Source: Archangiaceae bacterium (GTDB taxonomy: Bacteria; Myxococcota; Myxococcia; Myxococcales; Myxococcaceae). From it: a stretch of DNA of 64,000 bases. The notes under the pieces are model-generated. The model was given only the letters and a program-made list of their open reading frames with translations, was not told the origin of the DNA and did not search any database. The position numbers and the translations under genes are program-made. The stretch spans positions 310,001 through 374,000 of the forward strand of contig JADJNS010000012.1 in assembly GCA_016714225.1 (NCBI GenBank). Direction: 5' to 3'. Positions 1 to 8,323 of this stretch are shown here, in pieces (position 1 is the first letter of the stretch; every line of letters starts with the position of its first letter).

Positions 1-846
1 TTCGAGGCCAAGGCGCGCTGCACCATCGGCGCTGCCAGCATCGAGGGCGGAGACGCCAGCGGCATCGTGCGTGAGCTCACCGCCTCGCTGCACGGCAAGA
101 CCCGCGTCGAGGGCCTCGAGGTGGCCTCGTTCTACTTCGACGAGGTGAAGCTGCATGGCGGCGGCCCGCTCGAGCTCGACGTCGAGACGGTGAAGGGCAA
201 GCTCACCAGCGACAGCCGGGTGAAGCTCGAGCTCGACGATCTCGACGTGAAGGCGATGGACATGCGTCTCAAGGGCCGCGTGACGCTGGCCGCCGCGGTG
301 ACGCCCGGCAACAAGGTCGCGGCGCACAGCGAGCTGTTCGGCACCTTCACCGCTCCGCCGCTCGACGGTGACGCGCTCTCGTTCGCGCTCAATGGGGCGG
401 GCGCCGACGTGGTGCTGGGCAGCACCGACCTGGGTGAGCTGCCCGCCTTCGAGCGGCTCGCCGCGCGCGTGGGCGAGGCGCGCGCCACCGACGTGGGGCC
501 CATCACCCGGCCGGCCGCGAAGTACGTGCCGGTGATCGGCCCGGCGGTGCTGGGCAAGGGGCCGCTCACCGCCTCGGCCAGCTGCGCGATGACGCCAGAC
601 ACCCTCACCATTCGCCTGCACCACTCGAAGCTGGGCGCCGCCGAGCTCAACGGCGCGGTGAAGAAGTCGAGCACCGGGTGGAACGGGGCGGCCTGGGGCC
701 ACTTCGACCAGCTGAAGCTGGGCTTGAAGCTCGACCACACCCGCTTCGGCTACGTGCCCTTCGTCAACGAGCAGTGGCTTGCCGGCGAGCTCAAGCGCTG
801 CGACATCGCACCCGAGCCCGAGCCCCAGCGCGCCGCCAACCCCTGA
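1..846 (+). CDS. AsmA/TamB-like envelope protein, C-terminal part (5' truncated)
   Basis: The reading frame is open from the first base, so the gene begins upstream; a GTG at 67 is an internal codon, not a credible start. About 281 residues are visible. They are rich in alternating beta-type segments (long runs of charged/hydrophobic alternation such as VKLELDDLDVKAMDMRLKG), which resembles the repetitive groove-forming beta structure of AsmA/TamB/DUF748-type envelope proteins that handle lipids or outer-membrane proteins. No membrane helix, catalytic motif or lipobox is seen in this part; the N-terminal anchor would lie outside the window. It ends 135 bases before the DUF4956 gene, same strand, and may belong to the same envelope cluster. 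The family assignment is by style of sequence only; a generic periplasmic beta-rich protein is equally possible. Confidence 0.55.
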   Translation, partial: FEAKARCTIGAASIEGGDASGIVRELTASLHGKTRVEGLEVASFYFDEVKLHGGGPLELDVETVKGKLTSDSRVKLELDDLDVKAMDMRLKGRVTLAAAVTPGNKVAAHSELFGTFTAPPLDGDALSFALNGAGADVVLGSTDLGELPAFERLAARVGEARATDVGPITRPAAKYVPVIGPAVLGKGPLTASASCAMTPDTLTIRLHHSKLGAAELNGAVKKSSTGWNGAAWGHFDQLKLGLKLDHTRFGYVPFVNEQWLAGELKRCDIAPEPEPQRAANP

Positions 847-981
847 GGCACTTTTGAACGACCGGGCGGGGCGCCCACGCCAGAACGCCCCGCCCACGCG
901 CCCGATCGCCGCATCGCCACTGCAGATCGTGATCGGCCCGCAAGTTGCTCACACGCACTGGCCAAACCCTGTGGAGACCGA

Positions 982-2145
982 ATGACCGCGTCATCTGCCG
1001 CCGCAGCTGTAACCGACTCGACACCGTCGGCTCCCCGGGTGTCACCGGTAGCGCCCGGCCTTCGGCCGCGGGTCGCCCGCGCGGTGCAGCTCGCCAAGAT
1101 GGTGGCCTACTTCGGGCTGCTGCTGCTGGGCGCGAAGATCCTCCAGGAGATTTTGCTGGAGATCTCGAACACCGAGTACATGGCCGAGCTCAGCCGCGTC
1201 TCGGGCATGGCGGCCTCGATTCTCGACGTGAACAAGAACATCGATGATCTCACCATCACCCTGTTCGCGCTGACCATCACCTTCCTGCTCAGCCTGCCGG
1301 TGGCCTGGGTGCACACCCTCACCAAGGGTGACACGCCCGAGCCCTCGCTGACCCAGACCCTGATCATGCTGAGCGTGATCGTGGCCGGGGTGATGCTGCT
1401 GCTCGAAGACAACCTCGCCCGGTCGTTCAGCCTGGTGGGCGTGGTGGCGGCGGTGCGCTACCGCAACACGCTCAAAGACCCCAAAGACGCGGTCTTCGTC
1501 TTCCTCTCGCTCGGCATCGGCATGGCGGGCGGCCTGCAGGCGTACCACGTGGCGCTGCTGCTCAGCATGTTCGAGTGCGCGATTCTGCTCGTGCTGTGGA
1601 TGTTCCAGACCGGCGCGCCGGCGATGGGCGAGACCAGCCTGTTCAGCGCGCTGAAAGAGAGAGAGAAGAAGGGCGAGCGCTCTCCTGCCGAGGCGATGGC
1701 GTGGCTCACCCCCGAGGCCCGTGGCCGGGTCGAGGCCGAGCTCGAGCAGCAGAGCCGCTACATCAACCTCGCGGCGATGGTGGCGGGCCAGTCGGGCAAG
1801 CGCCCCAACTGCGTGGTGGTGGTCGAGACCGACGGCAGCGCCGATGCCCGCGATGCGATCAACACCGAGCTCGAAGAGCACCGCGGCAGGTGGCGGCTGT
1901 TGGGCGCCAACGACTCGGGCGGCGTCAGCACGCTCGAGTTTCTCGGGCGGGTGCCGAAGAAGCGCAGCCCGCCGCTCAAGCTGCTCGAGCGGCTGCGCCA
2001 CGCCGCTCCCGGAGTGCGGCACGTCGAGTTCCGCTCGCTGCGCAAGATGATCGCCGACAAGGCCGACCCCGACGCGCCCGAGGTCACCGACGCGGTCGAC
2101 ACCGTCGCGACTGCCAAACCCATAGCCGAGAGGGCCACCCATTGA
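982..2145 (+). CDS. DUF4956 family membrane protein
   Basis: Predicted inner-membrane protein of 387 residues. After a short Ala/Ser-rich N-terminus there are hydrophobic helices at roughly residues 40-60, 88-110, 124-144 and 165-208. The diagnostic block VRYRNTLKDPKDAVFVFLSLG (residues about 158-178) is the conserved core of DUF4956, which is related to MgtC-like proteins. The C-terminal third (residues 255-350) is soluble and looks like a ferredoxin/ACT-type alpha-beta fold. ATG at 982 has a GGAGA ribosome site six bases upstream. DUF4956 genes are commonly found beside VTC-type polyphosphate polymerase and CotH genes; neither is visible here. Its stop overlaps the TTG of the next gene, so the two are translationally coupled. 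Biochemical function is unknown. Confidence 0.85.
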   Translation: MTASSAAAAVTDSTPSAPRVSPVAPGLRPRVARAVQLAKMVAYFGLLLLGAKILQEILLEISNTEYMAELSRVSGMAASILDVNKNIDDLTITLFALTITFLLSLPVAWVHTLTKGDTPEPSLTQTLIMLSVIVAGVMLLLEDNLARSFSLVGVVAAVRYRNTLKDPKDAVFVFLSLGIGMAGGLQAYHVALLLSMFECAILLVLWMFQTGAPAMGETSLFSALKEREKKGERSPAEAMAWLTPEARGRVEAELEQQSRYINLAAMVAGQSGKRPNCVVVVETDGSADARDAINTELEEHRGRWRLLGANDSGGVSTLEFLGRVPKKRSPPLKLLERLRHAAPGVRHVEFRSLRKMIADKADPDAPEVTDAVDTVATAKPIAERATH

Positions 2146-2606
2146 GCCGCTTTCTGGAGAAGATGTTCGCGCGCCCCGAGCGCAACGTCGGCGCCGGTGA
2201 CTTCGCCACCCGCGTGGTGGCCAGCCTGCTGCTCGCCGCGCTGGTGGTGATCATGCTGCCGCAGATGCGGGTGGCGTACTCGCTGATCAAAATCAGCCTG
2301 CTGTTCGCCGCCGAGCTGGGGCTGGTCAGCCTGATGCTCGGCCTGTTCCTGCGCGCCAAGACGTTCTTCGCGGGCCTGCAGCTGATGGTGACGCCGCTGG
2401 TGATGCTCTGGCTCGCGCGCCACAACCACTTCCACAGCGCGATGGCCTTCGGCCTGTTCTTCCTGTGGATCGGAATCGCGAACCTGGTCACCCGCCGCAG
2501 CCGCCTGAACCACGTGCTCAACCTGGACTCGCTGACCGAGGCGATCGCCCAGCTTCCGCCCGACGACGACAAACCGGCCGCACCTTCGACTGGAGCACGT
2601 TCATGA
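2142..2606 (+). CDS. Small four-helix membrane protein
   Basis: A 154-residue protein with four hydrophobic helices (residues about 20-40, 42-65, 68-85 and 95-115) and a short acidic, Pro-rich C-terminal tail. I start it at TTG 2142, which overlaps the DUF4956 stop and has GAGAGG about eight bases upstream; ATG 2163 is an alternative but its GGAG is only three bases away. The C-terminus overlaps the ATG of the following gene (ATGA), so it sits inside a coupled string of DUF4956, this gene and the PycTM-like gene. I do not recognise the family. Its position suggests a membrane partner of the DUF4956 protein; that is inference from coupling only. Confidence 0.7.
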   Translation: MSRFLEKMFARPERNVGAGDFATRVVASLLLAALVVIMLPQMRVAYSLIKISLLFAAELGLVSLMLGLFLRAKTFFAGLQLMVTPLVMLWLARHNHFHSAMAFGLFFLWIGIANLVTRRSRLNHVLNLDSLTEAIAQLPPDDDKPAAPSTGARS

Positions 2607-3424
2607 GCCTCGACACCGACCCCCTGGTGATCCACGCGAATCAGGGCCTCGTCGCCAAGAAAGAGAAGAAGAAGCGCAAGAAGGAAAAGAAGCGCGAGGC
2701 CGAGCGCGCCCGCGCGCTCGAGGCCGAGGGGCGGCAAGCCCGGGCCACCCCCTCGATGTCGGCGCTCGAGCTCGACGGCACCGCGCCGGCCGCGCCCGCG
2801 GCCGCGACCGCGCCTGCGCCTGCGCCTGCGCCGATGGTGCACATCGAGCCGCCCAGGGCCCGCGCCCAGAAGTGGCTGCAGCCCATCGCGCGGGGCCTCG
2901 ACAACGACCGCATGCTCACCGCGACCAAGTCGAGCTTCATGATCGCCATCAACGGCACCATGCTCGCGATCACCGCGCACGCGCTCTACCGCGACCCGGG
3001 CGAGGGCACCCTGTGGCTGGCGCTGGTGCCGCTGGCGCTCACCAACCTCTTCTCGCTGGTGTTCGCCATCGTCAGCGCCCAGGTGCGCGAGCGGCCCACC
3101 AACTTCGATCAGCTGTGGGAAAAGAACGACAGCGAGTACGAGCCCGCGCTGGGCGCGATGCTCGAGAGCAAAGAGCGCATCTTCGGGGCCATCTCCGAAG
3201 AGCTGCACCTGCACGGCGCGGCGCTGGCCAAGAGCCGGCGGCACCTGCGCACCGCGTACCACGTGCTCGGCGGCGGCATGGTGCTGACGGCGCTCACCTT
3301 CGCGGTCTGCCTGGTGTTGGGCAACTCGGCGGCGCCCGATCAGAGCCGGCCGTTCATGGGCCGGCAGACCGAGGGCCGCGGCGCGGCAGTCTCGTCGGTG
3401 CAGGAACCGGGTCGGGTCGAGTGA
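2603..3424 (+). CDS. DUF5706 / PycTM-like membrane protein
   Basis: A 273-residue protein. The N-terminal third is a strongly basic Lys/Arg/Glu stretch (residues 18-45) followed by an Ala/Pro linker; then come three hydrophobic helices (about 112-131, 138-160, 222-245). The block KSSFMIAINGTMLAI at the first helix, the FAIVSA end of the second, and the charged segment leading to AKSRRHLRTAY before the third match, by eye, the layout of DUF5706, the domain of the PycTM effector of Pycsar defence. No nucleotide cyclase of the Pycsar type is adjacent, so I do not call a defence system; the neighbours are envelope genes. ATG 2603 overlaps the upstream stop. The N-terminal basic tail is not part of the usual domain and could bind acidic lipid or polyphosphate (speculation). 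Confidence 0.65.
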   Translation: MSLDTDPLVIHANQGLVAKKEKKKRKKEKKREAERARALEAEGRQARATPSMSALELDGTAPAAPAAATAPAPAPAPMVHIEPPRARAQKWLQPIARGLDNDRMLTATKSSFMIAINGTMLAITAHALYRDPGEGTLWLALVPLALTNLFSLVFAIVSAQVRERPTNFDQLWEKNDSEYEPALGAMLESKERIFGAISEELHLHGAALAKSRRHLRTAYHVLGGGMVLTALTFAVCLVLGNSAAPDQSRPFMGRQTEGRGAAVSSVQEPGRVE

Positions 3425-3482
3425 GCCCGGCCTGCGAGGGGGAGTCTGGGAGCAGAACGGTGGGCCGTGGGGAGAGGCGGGC

Positions 3483-6400
3483 ATGGGGCGGCGGGTGAGG
3501 CGGGAAGGGGTCTTCAGCTGGGGCAGGGCGGTCGCGGTCGTGCTGGTCGCGGCCGCCTTGCAGGTTGCACCCGCCCGCGCGCAGGCCCCTCGCACGCCGC
3601 CCGGCAATGATCCGCCCACCCCGGTGGTGCTGCCCCGGCCGGGGGGCGACCCCGTCACTCCGGGTGGGCCCGAGCCGACCTCGTCACCCGCGCAGCCGGC
3701 GCCGGCCGCCGAGCCCGTCGAGCGCCCCTTCACCATCATCGTCGCCGGCGGCTCGGCGGGCGACGGCCTCACGCCCGCGCTCGAGGCCCTCAAGCAGCGC
3801 CTGGCCGGCGCCGACCCCGAGCACACCACCGTCATCTTCACCGGCAACTACATGAAGGGCGAGCTGCCCGAGCCGGGCGCCCCCGACCGCGCGGCCGAAG
3901 AGAAGGCCGCGCTCGCGCACGTCGAGGTGGTGCGCGACTTCTTCGAGGCCGGCGGGCACGTCTACTTCCTCGCCGGGCACCGCGACTTCCCCGACGCGAA
4001 GTCGGCGCGCCGGCTGCGCAAGCTGTTCGACCGCGCGCTGGTGGGCACCCCCGACGAAGATGAGGCCGTCGAAGATGGCCGCAAGAAGGGCGAGCGCCAG
4101 GTCGACGTGATGCCGCTGGCCGCGTGCGGAGACCGCGTCGAGCTCGAGCTCAACAAGAACATCGGCATTCTGCTGGTCAACTCTCAGTGGTTCATGCGCG
4201 ACTTCTCGGGCGACCCCAGCATCAACGAGGGCTGCGTCTCGCGCACCCGCAAGGCGTTCATCGGCAACGTGATGGACACCATGCGCGACTACCGCAACCG
4301 CCGGCTGATCGTGGCGATGCACCACCCCTTGCGCAGCTACGGCGAGCTGGGCGGCGCGTTCACCGCCAGGGCCCACCTCGAGCCGTTGCCGGTGGTGGGC
4401 TCGCTCGCGGTGCTGGCGCGCCAGGCGGGCATGGTCTCGCAGTACCAGAACTACCCGCTGGTGCACGGCTACACCGAGGCCGTCTTCGCGCAGGCCCAGA
4501 CCAACGGTCAGTACGTGTTCGTGTCGGGGCACGAGGCGGCGCTCGAGTACCTCACCCTGAAGCAGCAGACCCAGGTGATCGCCGGCACCACCGCGCGCGA
4601 AGGCGGCCGGGTCACCGACACCCGCGAGAACGACTTCGCGGTGGGCCAGCCGGGCTGGGCCGAGCTGCAGCTCGAGAAGTCGGGCGAAGGCCAGGTGCAG
4701 CTGTTCTCGGCCCAGGGCGCGGCCCTGTTCACCACCGCGCTGCCGCACGTGCCCGAGCTGCCCGGCACCGACCAGGCCGAGGCCGACGCCCCGCCGGTGC
4801 CCTCAGGCCCGGTAGACGCCACGTTCTCGAAGAAGCCGGTGTGGAAGCTGCCGGGCGCGGTGCGCTTCTTCACCGGCTCGTTCTACAGCCAGGCCTTCAA
4901 CCTGCAGCTGACCTACCCGGTGCTCGACCTCGAGCGCGAGGGCCTGACGCCCTACAAGGTGGGCGGCGGGCAGCAGAGCGACAGCATTCGCGCCCGCGGC
5001 GAAGACGGCAGCGACTTCGCGATTCGCTCGACCACCAAGGCCTCAGACCGCCTGCTGGGCTACCCGATGAACCAGATCGGCGCGCTGGGCCGGGTGCTCG
5101 ACTACGGCTTCACCGCCACCCACCCCGAGGCGGCGCTGGCGGTGCCCACCCTGGCCGACGCGGTAGGGGTGCTCAACGTGCGGCCGCGGTTGATGTACCT
5201 GCCCGACCAGGCGGCGCTGGGCAGCTACCGCGGCTTCATCACCGACCAGGTGGTGCTGCTCGAGCAGCGCCCCAAGAAGATGAACGACGGCGTCGCGCCT
5301 CCTGCGTACCTGGGGGGCAGAGACGAGCACACCGCGTTCAAGACCTTCGACGAGATGGTCGAGAAGACCCTCGACAAGCCGTGGAAGCACCGGGTCGATC
5401 AAGAGTCGATGCTGCGGGCGCGCCTGCTCGACATGTTCATCGGCGATTGGGATCGCCACCGCGGCCAGTGGCGCTTCGCGGTCAACGCAGATGACGGGGG
5501 CCACAAGCTCTACACCCCCATCGCGATGGATCGCGACCAGGCCTTCGCGCACTACGACGGCGCGCTGCTGGTGGTGCTGCGCCTGCTGCAGCCGCAGGCC
5601 CGCCTGGTGCAGCCCTTCAACGGCTCGTACGGCCCGCTGCGGTACCTGAACTTCAACGCCCGCGACGTCGACCCGGTGGTGCTCAACCGGCTCGACCACG
5701 CGAGGTGGATCGAGGTCGCCCGCGCCGAGCAGGCCGCGCTCACCGACGCCGTCATCGACCAGGCGTTCGAGAGCTGGCACCGAGAGTCGCTCGCGCTCGA
5801 CGGCGAGCGCATCAAGGCGGCGCTGAAAGAGCGCCGCGATCACCTGCTCGAGGTCGCTGAAGAGGCCTACCGGCGCCTGGCGCGCAACGTCGACGTCACC
5901 GGCTCGGGCGCAGACGACGTCTTCGCGCTCACCTTCAGCGACGACGGCAAGGTGCGGGTGACGGTGCACGCCGCCAAGAAGGGTGACGGCGAGGCGTACT
6001 TCGATCGCACCTTCGACCCCACCGAGACCGACGAGCTGCGCCTCTACGGGCTCGAGGGCGACGACCGTCTCGAGGTGCACGGCAAACCGCACGCGCAGCT
6101 CACCATTCGCTTCGTGGGGGGCGAGGGCGACGACGTGGTGGCGGCCGCCGACGGCGCCCGCGTCGACGCCGGGTCGATCGTGCTCTACGACCAGCCCAAG
6201 GGCGCGGTCATCGACCCGTCGATCGCGGTGCTCGACGAGCGCTCGACCGACGCGCGGCTCAACCAGTACGAGCCGTACGAGAACCACGAGCCCGACGCGT
6301 GGGCGGTGATGCCCGGCTTCCTGGTCAACTCGGACCAGGGCGTCTCGCTGGGCGGCACGTACACCCACAACGTCGAGGGCTACAAGAAGTACCCGTTCGC

Positions 6401-7337
6401 GGTGCAGCACTTCGGCTCGGCCTACTTTTCGACCGCCACCCTGGGCGTGGCGCTCGACTACCGGCTGATTCTCCCCGAGAGCATCGGCCGGGTAGGGCAG
6501 GAGCTCGACCTCACCCTTCACACCCCCCAGTTCACCCGCAACTTCTACGGCTACACCAACCGCTGGGCCGGCTACGGGCAGCCCAACGACTACTGGCGGG
6601 TACGGCAGGCGCTGTACGAGGCGCGCTGGGGCCTGCAGTTCGGCAGCCGGCACGCGCGGGTGGGGGCGCAGCTGCTCGGCCAGGTCATCGACACCGACCA
6701 TACCGCGGGCCGCTTCGTCACCCTCTCGAGCGACGTGAGCCCCGACGCGTTCGGGGCGCGCGCGTTCGCCGGCACCCGCCTGTTCGCCGAGGCCAACACC
6801 TTCGACAGCATGACCCTGCCTCGCCGGGGCGTGGCCCTGCACGGCTCGATGATCGCCCGCTTCGACGTGCTTCACGGAGGCGGCTTCTCGACCAACCACC
6901 GCATCGCCGCGGCGGCGGCGATACCCATCGACCGCGAGGCGCGCTTCGTGATTCTGACCCGCGCCGCGGTCGAGGGCATCTTGGGAGCGCACCCGTTCTA
7001 CTTCGCGCCGACCCTCGGCTCGGCGCAGCTGCGCGCCTACGCCGACCAGCAGTTCGCCGGCGACCTGGCCTTCGCCCACTCGACCGATCTGCGCATCGAC
7101 GTGCTGCGCATCGAGTCGACGCTGCCGGGCACGCTGGGGGTGAGCCTCGCGGTCGACCACGGCCGCGTGTTCGGCCGCGGCATCGCCGGCAACGACTACC
7201 ACGTCGATTTCGGCGGCGGCCTGTGGTGGTGCGTCGTCGATCTGATCGGCGTCTCGGTCACCTACTACCGGGGGCTCGACGGCGCGCAGCGGGTTGCCGC
7301 CGAAGTGGGGCCACTCTTCTCGAAGCTGGGGTTCTGA
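3483..7337 (+). CDS. Secreted metallophosphatase-like / kinase-like / outer-membrane barrel fusion
   Basis: A 1284-residue protein with a signal peptide (cleavage near ARAQA, residue 34) and a Pro-rich linker. Residues about 78-400 have a calcineurin-type phosphoesterase layout, but the metal motifs are altered: GGSAGD at 89-94 where GDxG-type metal motifs are expected, TGNYM near 121 (Asp lost) and AGHRDF at 164-169 in place of GNHD; HHP at 280-282 is kept. Residues about 540-790 contain DWDRHRGQWRF from 655 and MDRDQAF from 682, a pattern seen in related large Bacteroidota proteins and reminiscent of the DRH catalytic loop and metal motif of FAM20/HipA/PI-kinase folds. Residues from about 945 to a terminal Phe look like an Omp85/D15-type barrel. 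ATG 3483 has GGAGAGG upstream. The stop lies two bases before the PAP2 gene start. Substrate unknown. Confidence 0.75.
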   Translation: MGRRVRREGVFSWGRAVAVVLVAAALQVAPARAQAPRTPPGNDPPTPVVLPRPGGDPVTPGGPEPTSSPAQPAPAAEPVERPFTIIVAGGSAGDGLTPALEALKQRLAGADPEHTTVIFTGNYMKGELPEPGAPDRAAEEKAALAHVEVVRDFFEAGGHVYFLAGHRDFPDAKSARRLRKLFDRALVGTPDEDEAVEDGRKKGERQVDVMPLAACGDRVELELNKNIGILLVNSQWFMRDFSGDPSINEGCVSRTRKAFIGNVMDTMRDYRNRRLIVAMHHPLRSYGELGGAFTARAHLEPLPVVGSLAVLARQAGMVSQYQNYPLVHGYTEAVFAQAQTNGQYVFVSGHEAALEYLTLKQQTQVIAGTTAREGGRVTDTRENDFAVGQPGWAELQLEKSGEGQVQLFSAQGAALFTTALPHVPELPGTDQAEADAPPVPSGPVDATFSKKPVWKLPGAVRFFTGSFYSQAFNLQLTYPVLDLEREGLTPYKVGGGQQSDSIRARGEDGSDFAIRSTTKASDRLLGYPMNQIGALGRVLDYGFTATHPEAALAVPTLADAVGVLNVRPRLMYLPDQAALGSYRGFITDQVVLLEQRPKKMNDGVAPPAYLGGRDEHTAFKTFDEMVEKTLDKPWKHRVDQESMLRARLLDMFIGDWDRHRGQWRFAVNADDGGHKLYTPIAMDRDQAFAHYDGALLVVLRLLQPQARLVQPFNGSYGPLRYLNFNARDVDPVVLNRLDHARWIEVARAEQAALTDAVIDQAFESWHRESLALDGERIKAALKERRDHLLEVAEEAYRRLARNVDVTGSGADDVFALTFSDDGKVRVTVHAAKKGDGEAYFDRTFDPTETDELRLYGLEGDDRLEVHGKPHAQLTIRFVGGEGDDVVAAADGARVDAGSIVLYDQPKGAVIDPSIAVLDERSTDARLNQYEPYENHEPDAWAVMPGFLVNSDQGVSLGGTYTHNVEGYKKYPFAVQHFGSAYFSTATLGVALDYRLILPESIGRVGQELDLTLHTPQFTRNFYGYTNRWAGYGQPNDYWRVRQALYEARWGLQFGSRHARVGAQLLGQVIDTDHTAGRFVTLSSDVSPDAFGARAFAGTRLFAEANTFDSMTLPRRGVALHGSMIARFDVLHGGGFSTNHRIAAAAAIPIDREARFVILTRAAVEGILGAHPFYFAPTLGSAQLRAYADQQFAGDLAFAHSTDLRIDVLRIESTLPGTLGVSLAVDHGRVFGRGIAGNDYHVDFGGGLWWCVVDLIGVSVTYYRGLDGAQRVAAEVGPLFSKLGF

Positions 7338-7339
7338 CC

Positions 7340-8323
7340 ATGGTTTCTCTCTTCGTTCTCGCGGTACTCGCCCTCTCGCCCTCGGCCCGCGACGGAGAAC
7401 CGCCGGTGCCGGTGGTGACCCCCGACGGCGGCTCGGTGCCCACCGTGGCGCCCCGCGCCACCGACAACGTGGCTCCGGTGCTGGCCCCCGAGCTGGTGGC
7501 GGACGGCGGCGTGGCCGCTGACGGCATCGCCACGCCGATCGTCGCCAAGCCTTCACTCTCGGTCTACCAGGTCGACCTGCCCATCGAGGCCACCGTCACC
7601 GCCGGCTCGGTGGCCCTGTACGCGGTGATCGACCTGCTCATCAAACCCTCGCTCGAAGGCGACGTGTCGTGCCGCCGCCCCATCGGCAACGGCCGCTGCA
7701 ACCCGAGCGACCTCAGCGCCTTCGACCGGTACGCGGTGGGGCGGGAGTCGAGAGAGTGGCAGGCGTTGGGCGACGTGACCCTGGCCGCCAGCGTCATCGC
7801 CCCCGCCCTGTACCTGGCGATGGAGAGCATCGTGCTGCCGACCCAGCACCCCTGGCGCGACTTCTCGGACGACGCGCTGATCGTCGGCCAGTCGATGGCG
7901 CTCACCGCGGCGATGCAGACGGTGGTGAAGTTCGCGATTCGCAGGCCCCGGCCGATTCGGTACACCAACCTCGAAGAGCCGCTCACCTCGTTCGACGCCG
8001 AGCTCTCGTTTCCCTCGGGGCACACCTCGCTGGTGGCCGCGGCCACCACCGCGATGACCATGACCATCTGGCTTCGCCACCCCAAGTCACCGATGCGCTT
8101 TGTGTGGCTGGCCGGCGGGGTCGCGCTCACCGGCCTCACCGGCTTCTCGCGGGTGCAGTCGGGCAACCACTTCCCCACCGACGTGATCGTGGGGGCGCTG
8201 ATGGGCGGCTTCTGCGGCTTCATCGTGCCGTACGTGCACCGCAAGAAACTGCCGGTGACCCCCACCGCCTCGTTAGATCCGAAGACAGGGGCCAGCTCCC
8301 TGGGAATGGTAGGTGAGTTTTGA
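7340..8323 (+). CDS. PAP2-superfamily phosphatase
   Basis: A 327-residue membrane protein of the type-2 phosphatidic acid phosphatase (PAP2) superfamily, which removes phosphate from lipid phosphates, pyrophosphates or related substrates at the membrane. All three signature motifs are present: KFAIRRPRP (motif 1, about residue 199), FPSGHTSL (motif 2, about 224) and the motif 3 segment SRVQSGNHFPTDVIVG (about 270). A signal-like hydrophobic N-terminus is followed by a Pro/Ala-rich spacer and then several membrane helices. ATG 7340 is two bases after the preceding stop, and its own stop overlaps the next start, so it is part of the 982-9294 transcription unit. The company of an altered phosphatase, a kinase-like domain and a phytase-like propeller points to envelope phosphate chemistry; the substrate cannot be named. 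Confidence 0.87.
   Translation: MVSLFVLAVLALSPSARDGEPPVPVVTPDGGSVPTVAPRATDNVAPVLAPELVADGGVAADGIATPIVAKPSLSVYQVDLPIEATVTAGSVALYAVIDLLIKPSLEGDVSCRRPIGNGRCNPSDLSAFDRYAVGRESREWQALGDVTLAASVIAPALYLAMESIVLPTQHPWRDFSDDALIVGQSMALTAAMQTVVKFAIRRPRPIRYTNLEEPLTSFDAELSFPSGHTSLVAAATTAMTMTIWLRHPKSPMRFVWLAGGVALTGLTGFSRVQSGNHFPTDVIVGALMGGFCGFIVPYVHRKKLPVTPTASLDPKTGASSLGMVGEF

Noticed and set aside
2603..3424. Pycsar anti-phage defence system
   Set aside because: Only a PycTM-like protein is present; there is no nucleotide cyclase next to it and the operon context is cell envelope.
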